Source: Nanobdellota archaeon (lineage in GTDB: Archaea; Nanobdellota; Nanobdellia; Pacearchaeales; GW2011-AR1). Taken from it: a stretch of DNA of 47,906 nucleotides. The notes below the pieces were generated by a model. The model was not told the origin of the DNA. It ran no database searches and worked only from the letters and a program-made list of their open reading frames with translations. The stretch is from NCBI GenBank assembly GCA_027334715.1, contig DAHWUG010000004.1:1-47906 (forward strand). Direction: 5' to 3'. Positions 6,462 through 14,734 of this stretch are shown one piece after another (positions within the stretch are counted from its first letter, which is position 1; the number at the start of each line of letters is the position of its first letter). The position numbers were made by a program, and so were the translations under genes.

Positions 6462-7355
6462 TTATTTTATTTTATTCCTTCTTTCAGCAAGCAATCTCTT
6501 CTTTTTTTTCCTATTTCTGTAAATAAAATAACCTACTATAGCAGCAATAATTAAAAGAATAATTATTATTGTCCCTGAACTGCTGCCGGATGATGGAATA
6601 TTTGTGAAATAAATAGAATCATATGTTACATTCTGATCAATTGTTCTTCTCACACCAGCTTGATCACTGTATGAAACCTGAAGGGTAATGTTCCCATTTG
6701 ATGGTGTGCCTATAAAATCAGCGGAAGTGTATGAATTGGAATTAATATCGCCAACAATGTTTGTGTTTGCTCCTTTAACCTGCATTGTTCTTTGTTCAGG
6801 GATAGTTATCGTTACAGCCTTTACATCCACCTTTGCTGTATTCAAAATCTGGAATGTTATTGTTTTTGTTGTAGAATCATAATTACTTACAAAAATATCA
6901 AACTTTGCCCTTGAGTCTTGAACAGTAATATTAAATGTCTGGGAGAAACCGGATGCAGGGAAATTTATGACATTATTTCCTGGGGCATAATAAACAGTTA
7001 CCTGTGAATCCCCATCAGGTGCATCAGGGTTTACATTTAACACATAGGGAATAACCCAGTTGCTGTTAAAATTCTGGCTAAATGTGCTTCCCTGCAAAGT
7101 TTGTATGCTATTATTTTGTGTGAGAGAAAAGGCATAACCTGGATCAAGCTTAAACATTGCACCATTACAAGCAGCACTCTGAACTCCACTTACCTGAAAC
7201 AAGAGTTTTACAGTATCCCCCTGAACAGCGGGATAAGGGTCTTGATTTACAAGCGAGACCTGAAGATTGCATGATGAGGAATCTGCACGTGTAAAGCTAA
7301 GGCCGCTAAAAACAAAAAAAGCTACAAGAAATATAATTATAATCTCTTTTCCCAT
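6462..7355 (-). CDS. Surface-anchored protein of a MacB-type ABC transporter (COG1361-like)
   Basis: 297 residues. A signal peptide covers about residues 1-25, followed by beta-rich extracellular repeats with CARDB/NEW3-like character, for example the runs ending FNITVQDSRAKFDIFV and NITLQVSYSDQAGVRRTI. One C-terminal membrane helix (about 263-281) is followed by a strongly basic cytoplasmic tail. Several N-x-S/T sequons are present. The gene follows the two permeases on the same strand. Archaeal genomes often pair COG1361 S-layer-like proteins with MacB-type ABC genes, so a role as the extracytoplasmic partner is inferred. Confidence 0.72.
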   Translation of the reverse strand: MGKEIIIIFLVAFFVFSGLSFTRADSSSCNLQVSLVNQDPYPAVQGDTVKLLFQVSGVQSAACNGAMFKLDPGYAFSLTQNNSIQTLQGSTFSQNFNSNWVIPYVLNVNPDAPDGDSQVTVYYAPGNNVINFPASGFSQTFNITVQDSRAKFDIFVSNYDSTTKTITFQILNTAKVDVKAVTITIPEQRTMQVKGANTNIVGDINSNSYTSADFIGTPSNGNITLQVSYSDQAGVRRTIDQNVTYDSIYFTNIPSSGSSSGTIIIILLIIAAIVGYFIYRNRKKKKRLLAERRNKIK

Positions 7356-7410
7356 AAGTTTTTTTAGCTTATTTTAATTTTTAAATCTTTAGTAATTATA
7401 TCATTCCTTC

Positions 7411-8619
7411 CTATTCATATCTAAGGGCATCAACAGTATTTATTCTTGAAGCTTTTATTGCAGGAATAACCCCTGAAATAGCCCCTGTAAATGTAGCGAA
7501 AAGAATACATCCCACAAAAAGCCATATTGAATAATAAGGGGCTAAAAATGACAATCCCAAGTTTGCAAGAATGCTCCCAGCAATCGTTGTCATTACAAAT
7601 CCAAGTATCACCCCCAAAATTCCTGCCATCATGCCTAGGAAAGCAGATTCAAAGAGGAAAATACCAAGCACTTCTGAATTCCTTGCCCCCATTGACTTAA
7701 GAACCCCTATTTCCTTAAATCTCTCTAAAACAGAAGTAATCATTGTATTTGCAGTGTTTATACCAGATACAAGTACAGAAGTAAGTGCAATTAAAATTAC
7801 AAATCCGATTATAATATTCAGTACAGACATGTAAGATTTTAACAAATCCTGGAATGATTGCACAAAGAAATCTTCCTGTCCTTTTTTCTCGTTCCTTTCA
7901 TTTCTTAATGCCTGCTGTATGTTTGAAACAACTGTGTCAATATTTTTTATGTCAACTTTTGCTACAATTTCTGCATAAGAAGATGTTTCAGGATAAAGTG
8001 TTTTGAAATAATCGTTTGTTATGTAGATACTTGCATCATCCTGGGGATTGCCAAGAGCTTTTAGAAATCCAACAACCTGCAGTTTTGTTCCATTTATTTC
8101 AATCTGGCTTCCCAATGGCACAGCTTTCCTGAAAATTTTCCCATTAATTTTATAATTGTAGCCAAGAACAGCTTTTCTTGTATCGCTTGGCTGCAAAAAC
8201 CTTCCAGAGTCTAGTTCTGCATTAAAACTTTGAAGAACTATAGGAACGGATGGGTCATAAGAGATTAAAACAGCGTACTTATTTTCATTGTTCTCTGTCA
8301 CTTGTACAATCTTGTCATAGATTCCAGTTGCCTGATAAACTCCAGAAGCTCCCTTAACTGCCCTTATGTCTGAATTAGTGAATGTAACTCCCGTGTCCAA
8401 TCCTGTTGAACCGCTTAATCCCTTTGCCATTATCAAAACTTTGTCAGCAGAACCTCCCCGGACAAAGTTTTGAGTATAATTATATAGACCAAGACCAAAA
8501 CTTATGAAAATAAAAATCGTCGCTATTCCGATAAGTATGGAAAAAACAGTAAGAAAACTTCTTCCCTTTCTGTGTTTCAAATTTCTTATTGAATAGTTTA
8601 TCAGTTCTTTGTTCATCAT
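7411..8619 (-). CDS. ABC transporter permease, FtsX/MacB family (second of two)
   Basis: 402 residues. One N-terminal membrane helix (about 20-45) is followed by a large extracytoplasmic MacB periplasmic-core-like domain (about 50-270) and three C-terminal helices. The conserved NTMITSVLERFKEIGVLKSMGA cytoplasmic loop and the end PAIKASRINTVDALRYE are hallmarks of the FtsX/MacB family. This class usually acts in mechanotransmission or in export of lipoproteins, peptides or antibiotics rather than in classic import. It starts 2 bases after the first permease and is likely to form a heterodimer with it. Confidence 0.92.
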   Translation of the reverse strand: MMNKELINYSIRNLKHRKGRSFLTVFSILIGIATIFIFISFGLGLYNYTQNFVRGGSADKVLIMAKGLSGSTGLDTGVTFTNSDIRAVKGASGVYQATGIYDKIVQVTENNENKYAVLISYDPSVPIVLQSFNAELDSGRFLQPSDTRKAVLGYNYKINGKIFRKAVPLGSQIEINGTKLQVVGFLKALGNPQDDASIYITNDYFKTLYPETSSYAEIVAKVDIKNIDTVVSNIQQALRNERNEKKGQEDFFVQSFQDLLKSYMSVLNIIIGFVILIALTSVLVSGINTANTMITSVLERFKEIGVLKSMGARNSEVLGIFLFESAFLGMMAGILGVILGFVMTTIAGSILANLGLSFLAPYYSIWLFVGCILFATFTGAISGVIPAIKASRINTVDALRYE

Positions 8620-8621
8620 TT

Positions 8622-9836
8622 TTATTCTTCTCTCAATGTTTCGACAGGATTTTGTTTTGCAGCATTCAATGCAGGAACAATTCCCGCAATACCTCCGATT
8701 AAAAAACTCCCAATGAGTGCACTTAAGATCAATCCTAAGCTTATTGTTATTGGCAAATGTCTTCCGAGAAAGCTATTTATTCCAACTGTACCAAAAATTC
8801 CCACAAATTCTCCCAAAATTACCCCAATAATTCCCCCAACAAGCCCAAGAAGGCTTGACTCAATGAAAAACTGAAGAAATATTTGCTCATTTGTTGCCCC
8901 AATTGATTTCATAATCCCTATATCTTTTCTTCTTTCCAAAACAGATGTAAACATCGTGTTTACAATTCCTATTGCTCCTATAAAAATTGAAATTGATGCA
9001 ATAATGGCAATAAAAATCTGTACCCCATTAAGTATTTGTTTTACTTGATTCAGGGAAGCTTCTGGAGTTGAAATTTGGAAATTTTCAGCATCCTTCTTTA
9101 CATTCCTTAATTTAAGCAAAAGATTTTCAACATCACTGATTGTTCTGTTAACAAGATCTTTACTTGCGGGTTCAATTGCAATAATATCTATTCTGTTTCC
9201 GTAATTGCTTATTGAATCTAAGTCATTTTGGTTCATGTAAACAACATTATCAAAAACAAAACTACCTTGCCTTGACAAAATTCCGACAACCTGAAAACTT
9301 TTGTTTTGTATCATTATTGTGTTTCCAGGAATAACTGCTTTCCCGAATCCATTTGAATCAGTATAAAAATTATAACCAACTACAATTTTTCCAATATCAC
9401 CATCTTTTAGCAATCTCCCACTAATTGCCTGTGCATTTATCTGTGAATAAACAAATTGCCGGTCTGACCCGGAAGGGATATTTGTTGCATAACTAAAAAC
9501 AGCTTTTTGATTGAATATAACTTTTACAGGTACGATATCTCTTGCTACTGCTTTGACACTTGGCAGATTTTTAATCTGGGTTAAATCTTGGGTTGTAAGT
9601 GGAACAACAGCTCCTGAACCAGGCGGCCCATATTGAATTCCACTTGCTTGTACAGTTATTAAATCTGTTGAACTGACTCCAAACTGGCTTGCAACAGCTG
9701 TCTGCAATCCATTGCCAAGCGAAATCAATGCCACAACTGCAGTTACACCAATTACAATTCCTAAGAGAGTAAGCCATGAACGCAGCCCCCTATGCTTTAA
9801 ATTTTTTACAGACAGAACAAAATAATCTTTTATCAT
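8622..9836 (-). CDS. ABC transporter permease, FtsX/MacB family (first of two)
   Basis: 404 residues. The layout matches the next gene: an N-terminal helix (about 17-42, LTLLGIVIGVTAVVALISLGNG), an extracytoplasmic domain, the loop NTMFTSVLERRKDIGIMKSIGATNEQIF, three C-terminal helices, and the end PALNAAKQNPVETLREE. It lies between the ATPase gene and the second permease, so the three form one transporter operon. The substrate cannot be read from the sequence. Confidence 0.92.
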   Translation of the reverse strand: MIKDYFVLSVKNLKHRGLRSWLTLLGIVIGVTAVVALISLGNGLQTAVASQFGVSSTDLITVQASGIQYGPPGSGAVVPLTTQDLTQIKNLPSVKAVARDIVPVKVIFNQKAVFSYATNIPSGSDRQFVYSQINAQAISGRLLKDGDIGKIVVGYNFYTDSNGFGKAVIPGNTIMIQNKSFQVVGILSRQGSFVFDNVVYMNQNDLDSISNYGNRIDIIAIEPASKDLVNRTISDVENLLLKLRNVKKDAENFQISTPEASLNQVKQILNGVQIFIAIIASISIFIGAIGIVNTMFTSVLERRKDIGIMKSIGATNEQIFLQFFIESSLLGLVGGIIGVILGEFVGIFGTVGINSFLGRHLPITISLGLILSALIGSFLIGGIAGIVPALNAAKQNPVETLREE

Positions 9837-9879
9837 TTTAATCTAAAAAAACGAAATGAAATAGAAGTTATAAATTTGA

Positions 9880-10641
9880 TTACTTTCTTGCTTTAACTAA
9901 TCTCTTAATTTCGCCGTCGACATATCTTTTACCTTTTTTCTTTCTCGTAGTTCTCTCGAGCTTTCCATCACGAAGCCAGTAAACTATTTCAGCATGATAC
10001 TCTGCTAGTTCGGGTTCATGCGTAATCATTATTATTGTTTTTCCTTGCTTGTGCAATTTGTCTAAAAAATGCATCACAATGCTTCCTGTTTTAGTGTCAA
10101 GATTTCCTGTAGGTTCATCTGCAAGAATAACTTCAGGATCATTCGCAAGTGCTCTTGCAATGGCAACTCTCTGCTTTTGGCCTCCGGAAAGCTGGCTCGG
10201 ATAATGGTTCATCCTGTCTCCCAATTCAACCATTTCCAAAAGATCTTCAGATTTTATTTCCCTTTCTTCTTCAGGTATTCCCTGAAAAGTCATGGGAAGC
10301 ATCACATTTTCTTTTGCGGTCAAATTAGGGATTAAATTGAATGACTGAAAAATGAATCCAATCTTCTGGCCTCTTAACTGCGCAAGGTCTGATTCAGAAA
10401 AAGTAGAGATGTCCTCTCCGTCAAGGAAGATATGGCCTTTAGTTGGAACGTCAAGACTTCCCACAAGATTCATTGAAGTGCTTTTTCCAGAGCCAGACGG
10501 ACCCATTATAGCGATAAATTCACCCTCATTAACCTTAATAGAGATGCCATCAACTGCCTTTACAACGTTTTCCCCCATAAAATAATACTTGAAGACTTTT
10601 TTCAGTTCAATCAAAACAGATTTTTTCTTTTCTTTTTCCAT
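9880..10641 (-). CDS. ABC transporter ATP-binding protein (LolD/MacB-type)
   Basis: 253 residues. Walker [10 protein letters not shown] (47-55), Q-loop near Gln99, signature LSGGQKQR (151-158), Walker B VILADEP (171-177) and His208 of the H-loop are all intact, so the protein should be active. Sequence style and the two downstream FtsX-type permeases place it in the LolD/MacB class. It is the first gene of the operon. The Lys/Arg-rich C-terminal end (residues 232-253) is longer than usual. Confidence 0.95.
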   Translation of the reverse strand: MEKEKKKSVLIELKKVFKYYFMGENVVKAVDGISIKVNEGEFIAIMGPSGSGKSTSMNLVGSLDVPTKGHIFLDGEDISTFSESDLAQLRGQKIGFIFQSFNLIPNLTAKENVMLPMTFQGIPEEEREIKSEDLLEMVELGDRMNHYPSQLSGGQKQRVAIARALANDPEVILADEPTGNLDTKTGSIVMHFLDKLHKQGKTIIMITHEPELAEYHAEIVYWLRDGKLERTTRKKKGKRYVDGEIKRLVKARK

Positions 10642-10660
10642 TTTTTAAAAAAGTGTAAAG

Positions 10661-10671
10661 GTTATTTAAAT
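10661..10671 (-). promoter_or_regulatory. TATA-like promoter of the ABC operon
   Basis: GTTATTTAAAT on the + strand (ATTTAAATAAC on the coding strand) is centred about 25 bases before ATG 10641, consistent with a leaderless transcript. It lies in the 93-base divergent region shared with rpoN. Confidence 0.5.
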
Positions 10672-10703
10672 CTTAACCTGAAAAAATGAAGTGTTCATCA
10701 AAA

Positions 10704-10714
10704 CCTTTAAAAAT
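10704..10714 (+). promoter_or_regulatory. TATA-like promoter of rpoN
   Basis: CCTTTAAAAAT lies 25 bases before ATG 10735. The spacing favours the 10735 start over the in-frame ATG at 10720, because transcription would begin at or near 10735. Confidence 0.5.
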
Positions 10715-10734
10715 GTGATTTGAGGGTTAGTAAT

Positions 10735-10932
10735 ATGATAATCCCTGTAAGATGCTTCTCATGCGGAAAACCAATTGGTCATTTGTGGGAAGAATACAAA
10801 AAAAGAGTTGCTGCAGGAGAGAAATCAAAGAAAGTTCTTGACGACCTTGGTGTGGAAAGATTCTGTTGCAGGTCCGTTTTTCTTGGCCAGGCAGATTACA
10901 TAGACCTTGTTGCAAAATTCAAGAAGGCTTGA
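10735..10932 (+). CDS. rpoN: DNA-directed RNA polymerase subunit N (Rpo10)
   Basis: 65 residues. MIIPVRCFSCGKPIGHLWEEY with Cys7-x2-Cys10 and the later CC pair (Cys44-Cys45) is the zinc-bundle signature of Rpo10/Rpb10, which helps assemble the Rpo3/Rpo11 platform. The start at 10735 is chosen over an upstream ATG because the family begins MIIPVRCF and the TATA-like box fits. In many archaea the gene follows uS9; here it stands alone. Confidence 0.96.
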   Translation: MIIPVRCFSCGKPIGHLWEEYKKRVAAGEKSKKVLDDLGVERFCCRSVFLGQADYIDLVAKFKKA

Positions 10933-10936
10933 ATAA

Positions 10937-10960
10937 ATATTTTTAATAATTTTTTAATAT
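10937..10960 (+). terminator. T-rich termination region after rpoN
   Basis: TATTTTTAATAATTTTTTAA follows the rpoN stop by a few bases. Oligo-T tracts are the usual archaeal terminator. It lies between converging rpoN and 5S rRNA transcription units. Confidence 0.4.
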
Positions 10961-10987
10961 CATTTCTGTATAAAATTTAAAGAATAT

Positions 10988-11102
<115 letters not shown>

Positions 11103-11120
11103 AAAAAAACAACATTGGAT

Positions 11121-11132
11121 GCTTTTATAAAC
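11121..11132 (-). promoter_or_regulatory. TATA-like promoter of 5S rRNA
   Basis: GCTTTTATAAAC on the + strand (GTTTATAAAAGC on the coding strand) is centred about 25 bases before the 5S 5' end at 11102, the expected archaeal spacing. The endonuclease gene diverges from here. Confidence 0.6.
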
Positions 11133-11162
11133 CTTTTTATCCCTTTGAATCTTTAAAATAAA

Positions 11163-11861
11163 ATGGGTAAGACTCAAGATGAAAAAAAGGCAGAATTTTG
11201 TGGTGCCATGATTGGGGATGGATGGATCCAAAGTGATGAAAGATGTTTATTTCTTGCAGGAGACCCTTTAGAAGATAAAGAATATTATGATAAATGTATT
11301 TCTAAAATAGTGAGTGAGACAATAGTTCCTACTAAACCAAAAATTTTTCATTACTGGAAGGTTTATGGAATTTCTATATATAAAAAATCAATTATCAGAA
11401 GAATTTTATCTGAATTTGGCCTTCCTAAAGGAAAGAAGGTTGCCACTGCAAGAGTTCCTACTTGGATTATTAATTCAAATAAAAAAATAATTGAGCCTTT
11501 TATTAGGGGATTATTTGATACTGATGGAGGAATATTTTGTCAAAGAGATTATACTAAATATGCTGATGAATTTAATTTTAAGTATCACACTAAAATAAGG
11601 CTTAGGTTTACAACTATCTCAAAAAAACTTAATGATGAAATTTTTAAATTAATAAACAATTTAGGATACAAAGGTGTCAAGAGAACAATAAAAAAAGGAT
11701 TTGAAAATAACAGAAATAATCATGATGTTCAAATATTGGAAATAAATAGAATTAATTCAATAAAAAGATTTTTTAAAGAGATTAAACCCTCTAATCCAAA
11801 ACACATGACCAAATATTTAATCTGGGAAAAATTTGGTTTTTGCCCCAAAAAACTACAATAG
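11163..11861 (+). CDS. Free-standing LAGLIDADG homing endonuclease
   Basis: 232 residues. Two LAGLIDADG motifs are visible: FCGAMIGDGW (12-21) and FIRGLFDTDG (113-122), with the acidic residues Asp19 and Asp121 kept, and FTTISKKLNDEIFKLI typical of the second half. Two motifs in one chain imply a monomeric enzyme that cuts a long asymmetric site. It does not interrupt a gene: the 5S rRNA behind it and the tRNA-Leu ahead are both intact. It is therefore a free-standing, probably mobile gene. Codon use is richer in AAA/AAT than the ribosomal genes. Its target is unknown; a maturase-like role is possible. Confidence 0.88.
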   Translation: MGKTQDEKKAEFCGAMIGDGWIQSDERCLFLAGDPLEDKEYYDKCISKIVSETIVPTKPKIFHYWKVYGISIYKKSIIRRILSEFGLPKGKKVATARVPTWIINSNKKIIEPFIRGLFDTDGGIFCQRDYTKYADEFNFKYHTKIRLRFTTISKKLNDEIFKLINNLGYKGVKRTIKKGFENNRNNHDVQILEINRINSIKRFFKEIKPSNPKHMTKYLIWEKFGFCPKKLQ

Positions 11862-11913
11862 CAGAAAGAAAGGATATCCTTAAAAATATCATAAATCCAT
11901 ATGATTTATACAA

Positions 11914-11997
11914 GCAGGAGTAACGAAGTGGTCAAACGTGCGAGACTCAAAATCTCGTGGCTTAGTGCCTTCAGAGGTTCGAATCCTCTCTCCTGCA
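11914..11997 (+). tRNA. tRNA-Leu, anticodon CAA
   Basis: Class II cloverleaf. Acceptor GCAGGAG/CTCCTGC with A73, anticodon stem CGAGA/TCTCG around loop CTCAAAA, long variable arm TGGCTTAGTGCCTTC, and T arm AGAGG-TTCGAAT-CCTCT. Anticodon CAA reads UUG. No intron or encoded CCA. A TATA-like TTAAAAATAT lies about 25-35 bases upstream. It is the first of three tRNAs on this strand. Confidence 0.95.
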
Positions 11998-12010
11998 TCA
12001 AGATTGGCTT

Positions 12011-12085
12011 GCGCTCGTAGCTCAGCCTGGATAGAGCATCAGGTTCCTAACCTGGTTGTCGTAGGTTCAAATCCTACCGAGCGCG
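12011..12085 (+). tRNA. tRNA-Arg, anticodon CCT
   Basis: Acceptor GCGCTCG/CGAGCGC with discriminator G, D arm GCTC...GAGC, anticodon stem TCAGG/CCTGG around loop TTCCTAA, variable TTGTC, and T arm GTAGG-TTCAAAT-CCTAC. Anticodon CCT reads AGG. No intron. It follows tRNA-Leu after 13 bases and is probably cotranscribed with it. Confidence 0.95.
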
Positions 12086-12131
12086 TTTCTTACGCAAACC
12101 TTTAAAACAATTAATTTTTTATACTGTCAAC

Positions 12132-12221
12132 GCGCTGGTGGTTTAACGGTAGAATAATTGGCTTCCAGGTAACTTATTACGAAGAGACCAATTGACCCGG
12201 GTTCAATTCCCGGCCGGCGCA
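12132..12221 (+). tRNA. tRNA-Gly, anticodon TCC, with a 19-base intron
   Basis: Acceptor GCGCTGG/CCGGCGC with A73, anticodon stem ATTGG/CCAAT, T arm CCGGG-TTCAATT-CCCGG. Removing 12168-12186 restores the loop CTTCCAA, giving anticodon TCC with the intron at the canonical 37/38 site. A TATA-like CCTTTAAAAC lies near 12098-12107. secF starts only 8 bases after the discriminator base, so the transcript probably carries both. Confidence 0.95.
12168..12186 (+). other. tRNA-Gly intron with bulge-helix-bulge motif
   Basis: The junctions fold as a full BHB. Outer stem ATTGG/CCAAT, 4-bp central helix CTTC/GAAG, 3-base bulges CAG and AGA, and inner stem GTAA/TTAC closed by loop CTTA. Cutting after the second base of each bulge, as the archaeal splicing endonuclease does, frees exactly 19 bases. 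Confidence 0.93.
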
Positions 12222-12229
12222 TTTTAAAA

Positions 12230-13186
12230 ATGGAAGAAAAAAACGAAACAAAACAGGCAACAGAAAATCATTCACAAGAAATTCCTCACAAAGAAAGATT
12301 TGCATCAAAATTCTCAAGATTTCATGACAAGAATTACAAGGTGCTTCTTATTATACCTGCAATAATCCTTATTGCATCTTTCGCATACATGTTTTATTTT
12401 TATCATGTACACGGAGACTTTGTCCGAAAAGATATTTCCCTTACAGGTGGAACTTCTGTCACAATTTATGAAAACATTTCTGTTGACAAAATCCAGTCTG
12501 ATTTGTCAGGCAAACTTGCAAGTTTGGATGTAAGAGCAATCTCTGATTTGATTACAAACCAGCAAAAAGCAATTGTTATTGAAACAACATCTGATGCAAA
12601 CACAACCAGAACTGTCCTGGAAAATTATCTTGGATACCAACTAACAAGCCAAAACAGCAGTTTTGAATTCACTGGCTCAACTTTAAGCTCCAGCTTTTTC
12701 CAGCAGCTTGTGATAGCAGTTATCATCGCTTTTGTTCTAATGGCCCTTGTTGTTTTTATTATGTTTCGTACATTTGTTCCTTCATCTGCAGTTATCATAT
12801 CCGCGTTTGCAGATATTTTCATGACATTAACAGCATTTAACATGCTTGGATTCAAGCTGTCAAGCGCAGGAATTATTGCTTTCCTTATGCTTATTGGATA
12901 CAGTGTTGATACAGACATTCTTCTTACAAACAGAGTTCTTAGAAGACATGAAATGTCAGTTAACAGAAAAATATGGGGTGCATTCAAAACAGGAATGACA
13001 ATGGTTCTTACTTCTTTTGTTGCAGTAGGTCTTGCCCTGATACTTACAGGTTCTTATTCAAATGTCCTCACCCAGATTTTCACAATAATTCTTATTGGAA
13101 TAGGCTTTGATATTTTCAATACTTGGCTGACAAATGTCTCAATAATTAAATGGTATGCATTAAAAAAGGAAAAAAATGTCGCTTAA
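12230..13186 (+). CDS. secF: Protein-export membrane protein SecF
   Basis: 318 residues. An N-terminal helix (about 39-59), an extracytoplasmic domain with DISLTGGTSVTIYE, and five C-terminal helices (from about 158) with VDTDILLTNRVLRR and GIGFDIFNTWLTNVSII define SecF of the RND superfamily. With SecD it aids late steps of export through SecYEG/beta. The ATG lies 8 bases after tRNA-Gly with no room for its own promoter. Its end overlaps secD by 11 bases; the secF-secD order is usual in archaea. Confidence 0.96.
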   Translation: MEEKNETKQATENHSQEIPHKERFASKFSRFHDKNYKVLLIIPAIILIASFAYMFYFYHVHGDFVRKDISLTGGTSVTIYENISVDKIQSDLSGKLASLDVRAISDLITNQQKAIVIETTSDANTTRTVLENYLGYQLTSQNSSFEFTGSTLSSSFFQQLVIAVIIAFVLMALVVFIMFRTFVPSSAVIISAFADIFMTLTAFNMLGFKLSSAGIIAFLMLIGYSVDTDILLTNRVLRRHEMSVNRKIWGAFKTGMTMVLTSFVAVGLALILTGSYSNVLTQIFTIILIGIGFDIFNTWLTNVSIIKWYALKKEKNVA

Positions 13187-14708
13187 ATTAACTTTCAGAA
13201 TCTGGCTTTTGATAATAGTCCTTTTATTTTCAATATTGGCAATATTTAGTTTTCCCCCATCTTTTCTGAAAAGTGGTGTTTTAATTACAAGTGTGGGTTC
13301 AAATTCAACAGCTTCCCAGCAGGGATTACTTCAAGGGCAGATAATAAAATCAATAAATGGTAATCCAATAAATAACCTTGCGGATTTTTCAGCAGTAATT
13401 TCTTCAAAATTTCCTTCAAATCAAAGCCAGAAATTGGATATTGTTACAGATGGACCTGAAATTATTTACTACTCAAACCAGACTCCGGACATAACTGTAT
13501 CAAACATCCCAAAAACAAATATTAGGCTTGGGCTTGATTTGGTTGGCGGAGCCCGTGCATTGGTCCAGGCACAAGGCCTGAAATTATCATCATCGCAAGT
13601 TGCTGATCTTGTTTCTGTTACGCAAAATAGGCTTAATGAATTTGGCCTTACAGACCTTCAGGTTGCACCAGTTTCTGATTTATCCGGCAATAATTTTATG
13701 CTCATTGAAATTGCAGGAGCAACACCAAATGACTTACAGAGTTTAATTGCCCAGCAGGGAAAATTTGAAGCTAAAATAGGAAACCAGACTGTTTTTGAGG
13801 GTGGAAAAAATGATATTGCCTCTGTATGTAGGGGAGACCAGAGTTGTGCATATGTGAATGTTCCTCAGCAGTCATCAAACGGATATATTGCCCAATTCCA
13901 ATTCCAAATAACATTAAGCGGCGCAGCTGCACAAAGAGAAGCAGACATAACAAGAAATCTTGGTGTCAATTCAACTGCACAGGGAAGATATCTCAACGAA
14001 ACACTTGACCTTTATGTTGATGGTAAGCAATTGGACAGCCTTCTTATAAGCCAGGACTTGCAGGGAAGGGTCACAACACAGATTTCTATCCAGGGATCTG
14101 GTTCAGGAGCAACCAGTGATGATGCTGTTAAAAATGCAGAAGACCAAATGAAGAAGCTGCAGACAATATTGATAACAGGAAGCCTTCCGTATAAACTTGA
14201 GATTGTCCAGCTTGATACCATTTCCCCTCTTCTTGGAACAGCATTCACAAATGTAATAATCCTTGCAGGCATACTTGCCTTGTTTGGAGCTTCTCTTGTT
14301 GTTTTCATAAGATACAGAAAAATAAAAGCATCTCTGGCATTGATTTTGACAAGCTTCTCAGAAATAATAATTATTCTTGGCATAGCTGCACTTATACAAT
14401 GGAATCTTGATTTGCCAAGCATTGCTGGAATCCTCGCAACAATTGGTACTGGCTTTGATTCCCAGATAGTTATTCTTGATGAAGCAACCCATGAAAAAAC
14501 CCTCAGTCTCAAACAAAGGCTGAAAAGAGCATTTGTCATTATAATGGGTGCATATTTCACAGCAGGAGTTTCAATGATTCCTCTTTTCTGGGCAGGTGCA
14601 GGTTTGTTGAAGGGTTTCGCATTCACAACTCTTATAGGAATAACAGCAGGTGTTTTCATAACAAGGCCTGCTTTCTCAGATATAATCCAGAGAATAAATG
14701 GAGATTAG
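13176..14708 (+). CDS. secD: Protein-export membrane protein SecD with an N-terminal PDZ-like domain
   Basis: 510 residues. After the first helix (about 7-27) comes a PDZ-like segment (about 33-92) with ASQQGLLQGQIIKSINGNPI, then the SecD motif NIRLGLDLVGGARALVQ, the P1 region (from about 140, VTQNRLNEFGLTDLQV), and five C-terminal helices with IGTGFDSQIVILDEATHE. Function is as SecF's partner. The PDZ-like insertion is not in the bacterial model protein and could hold unfolded or terminal peptides outside the membrane. It overlaps secF, so coupled translation is likely. Confidence 0.95.
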   Translation: MSLKLTFRIWLLIIVLLFSILAIFSFPPSFLKSGVLITSVGSNSTASQQGLLQGQIIKSINGNPINNLADFSAVISSKFPSNQSQKLDIVTDGPEIIYYSNQTPDITVSNIPKTNIRLGLDLVGGARALVQAQGLKLSSSQVADLVSVTQNRLNEFGLTDLQVAPVSDLSGNNFMLIEIAGATPNDLQSLIAQQGKFEAKIGNQTVFEGGKNDIASVCRGDQSCAYVNVPQQSSNGYIAQFQFQITLSGAAAQREADITRNLGVNSTAQGRYLNETLDLYVDGKQLDSLLISQDLQGRVTTQISIQGSGSGATSDDAVKNAEDQMKKLQTILITGSLPYKLEIVQLDTISPLLGTAFTNVIILAGILALFGASLVVFIRYRKIKASLALILTSFSEIIIILGIAALIQWNLDLPSIAGILATIGTGFDSQIVILDEATHEKTLSLKQRLKRAFVIIMGAYFTAGVSMIPLFWAGAGLLKGFAFTTLIGITAGVFITRPAFSDIIQRINGD

Positions 14709-14734
14709 GAATCTGCTTAGCACATCATTGTTAT

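Noticed and set aside
11163-11861. LAGLIDADG gene as part of an intron in tRNA or rRNA
   Set aside because: Both the 5S rRNA and the tRNA-Leu next to it are intact and uninterrupted.
12540-12555. AATCTCTGATTTG in secF as another copy of the leader hairpin core
   Set aside because: It lies within coding sequence, is not next to a start codon, and is short enough to occur by chance.
14012-14659. Long minus-strand reading frame antisense to secD
   Set aside because: It mirrors the secD codons. The + strand frame has clear SecD motifs, and the antisense protein looks like no family.
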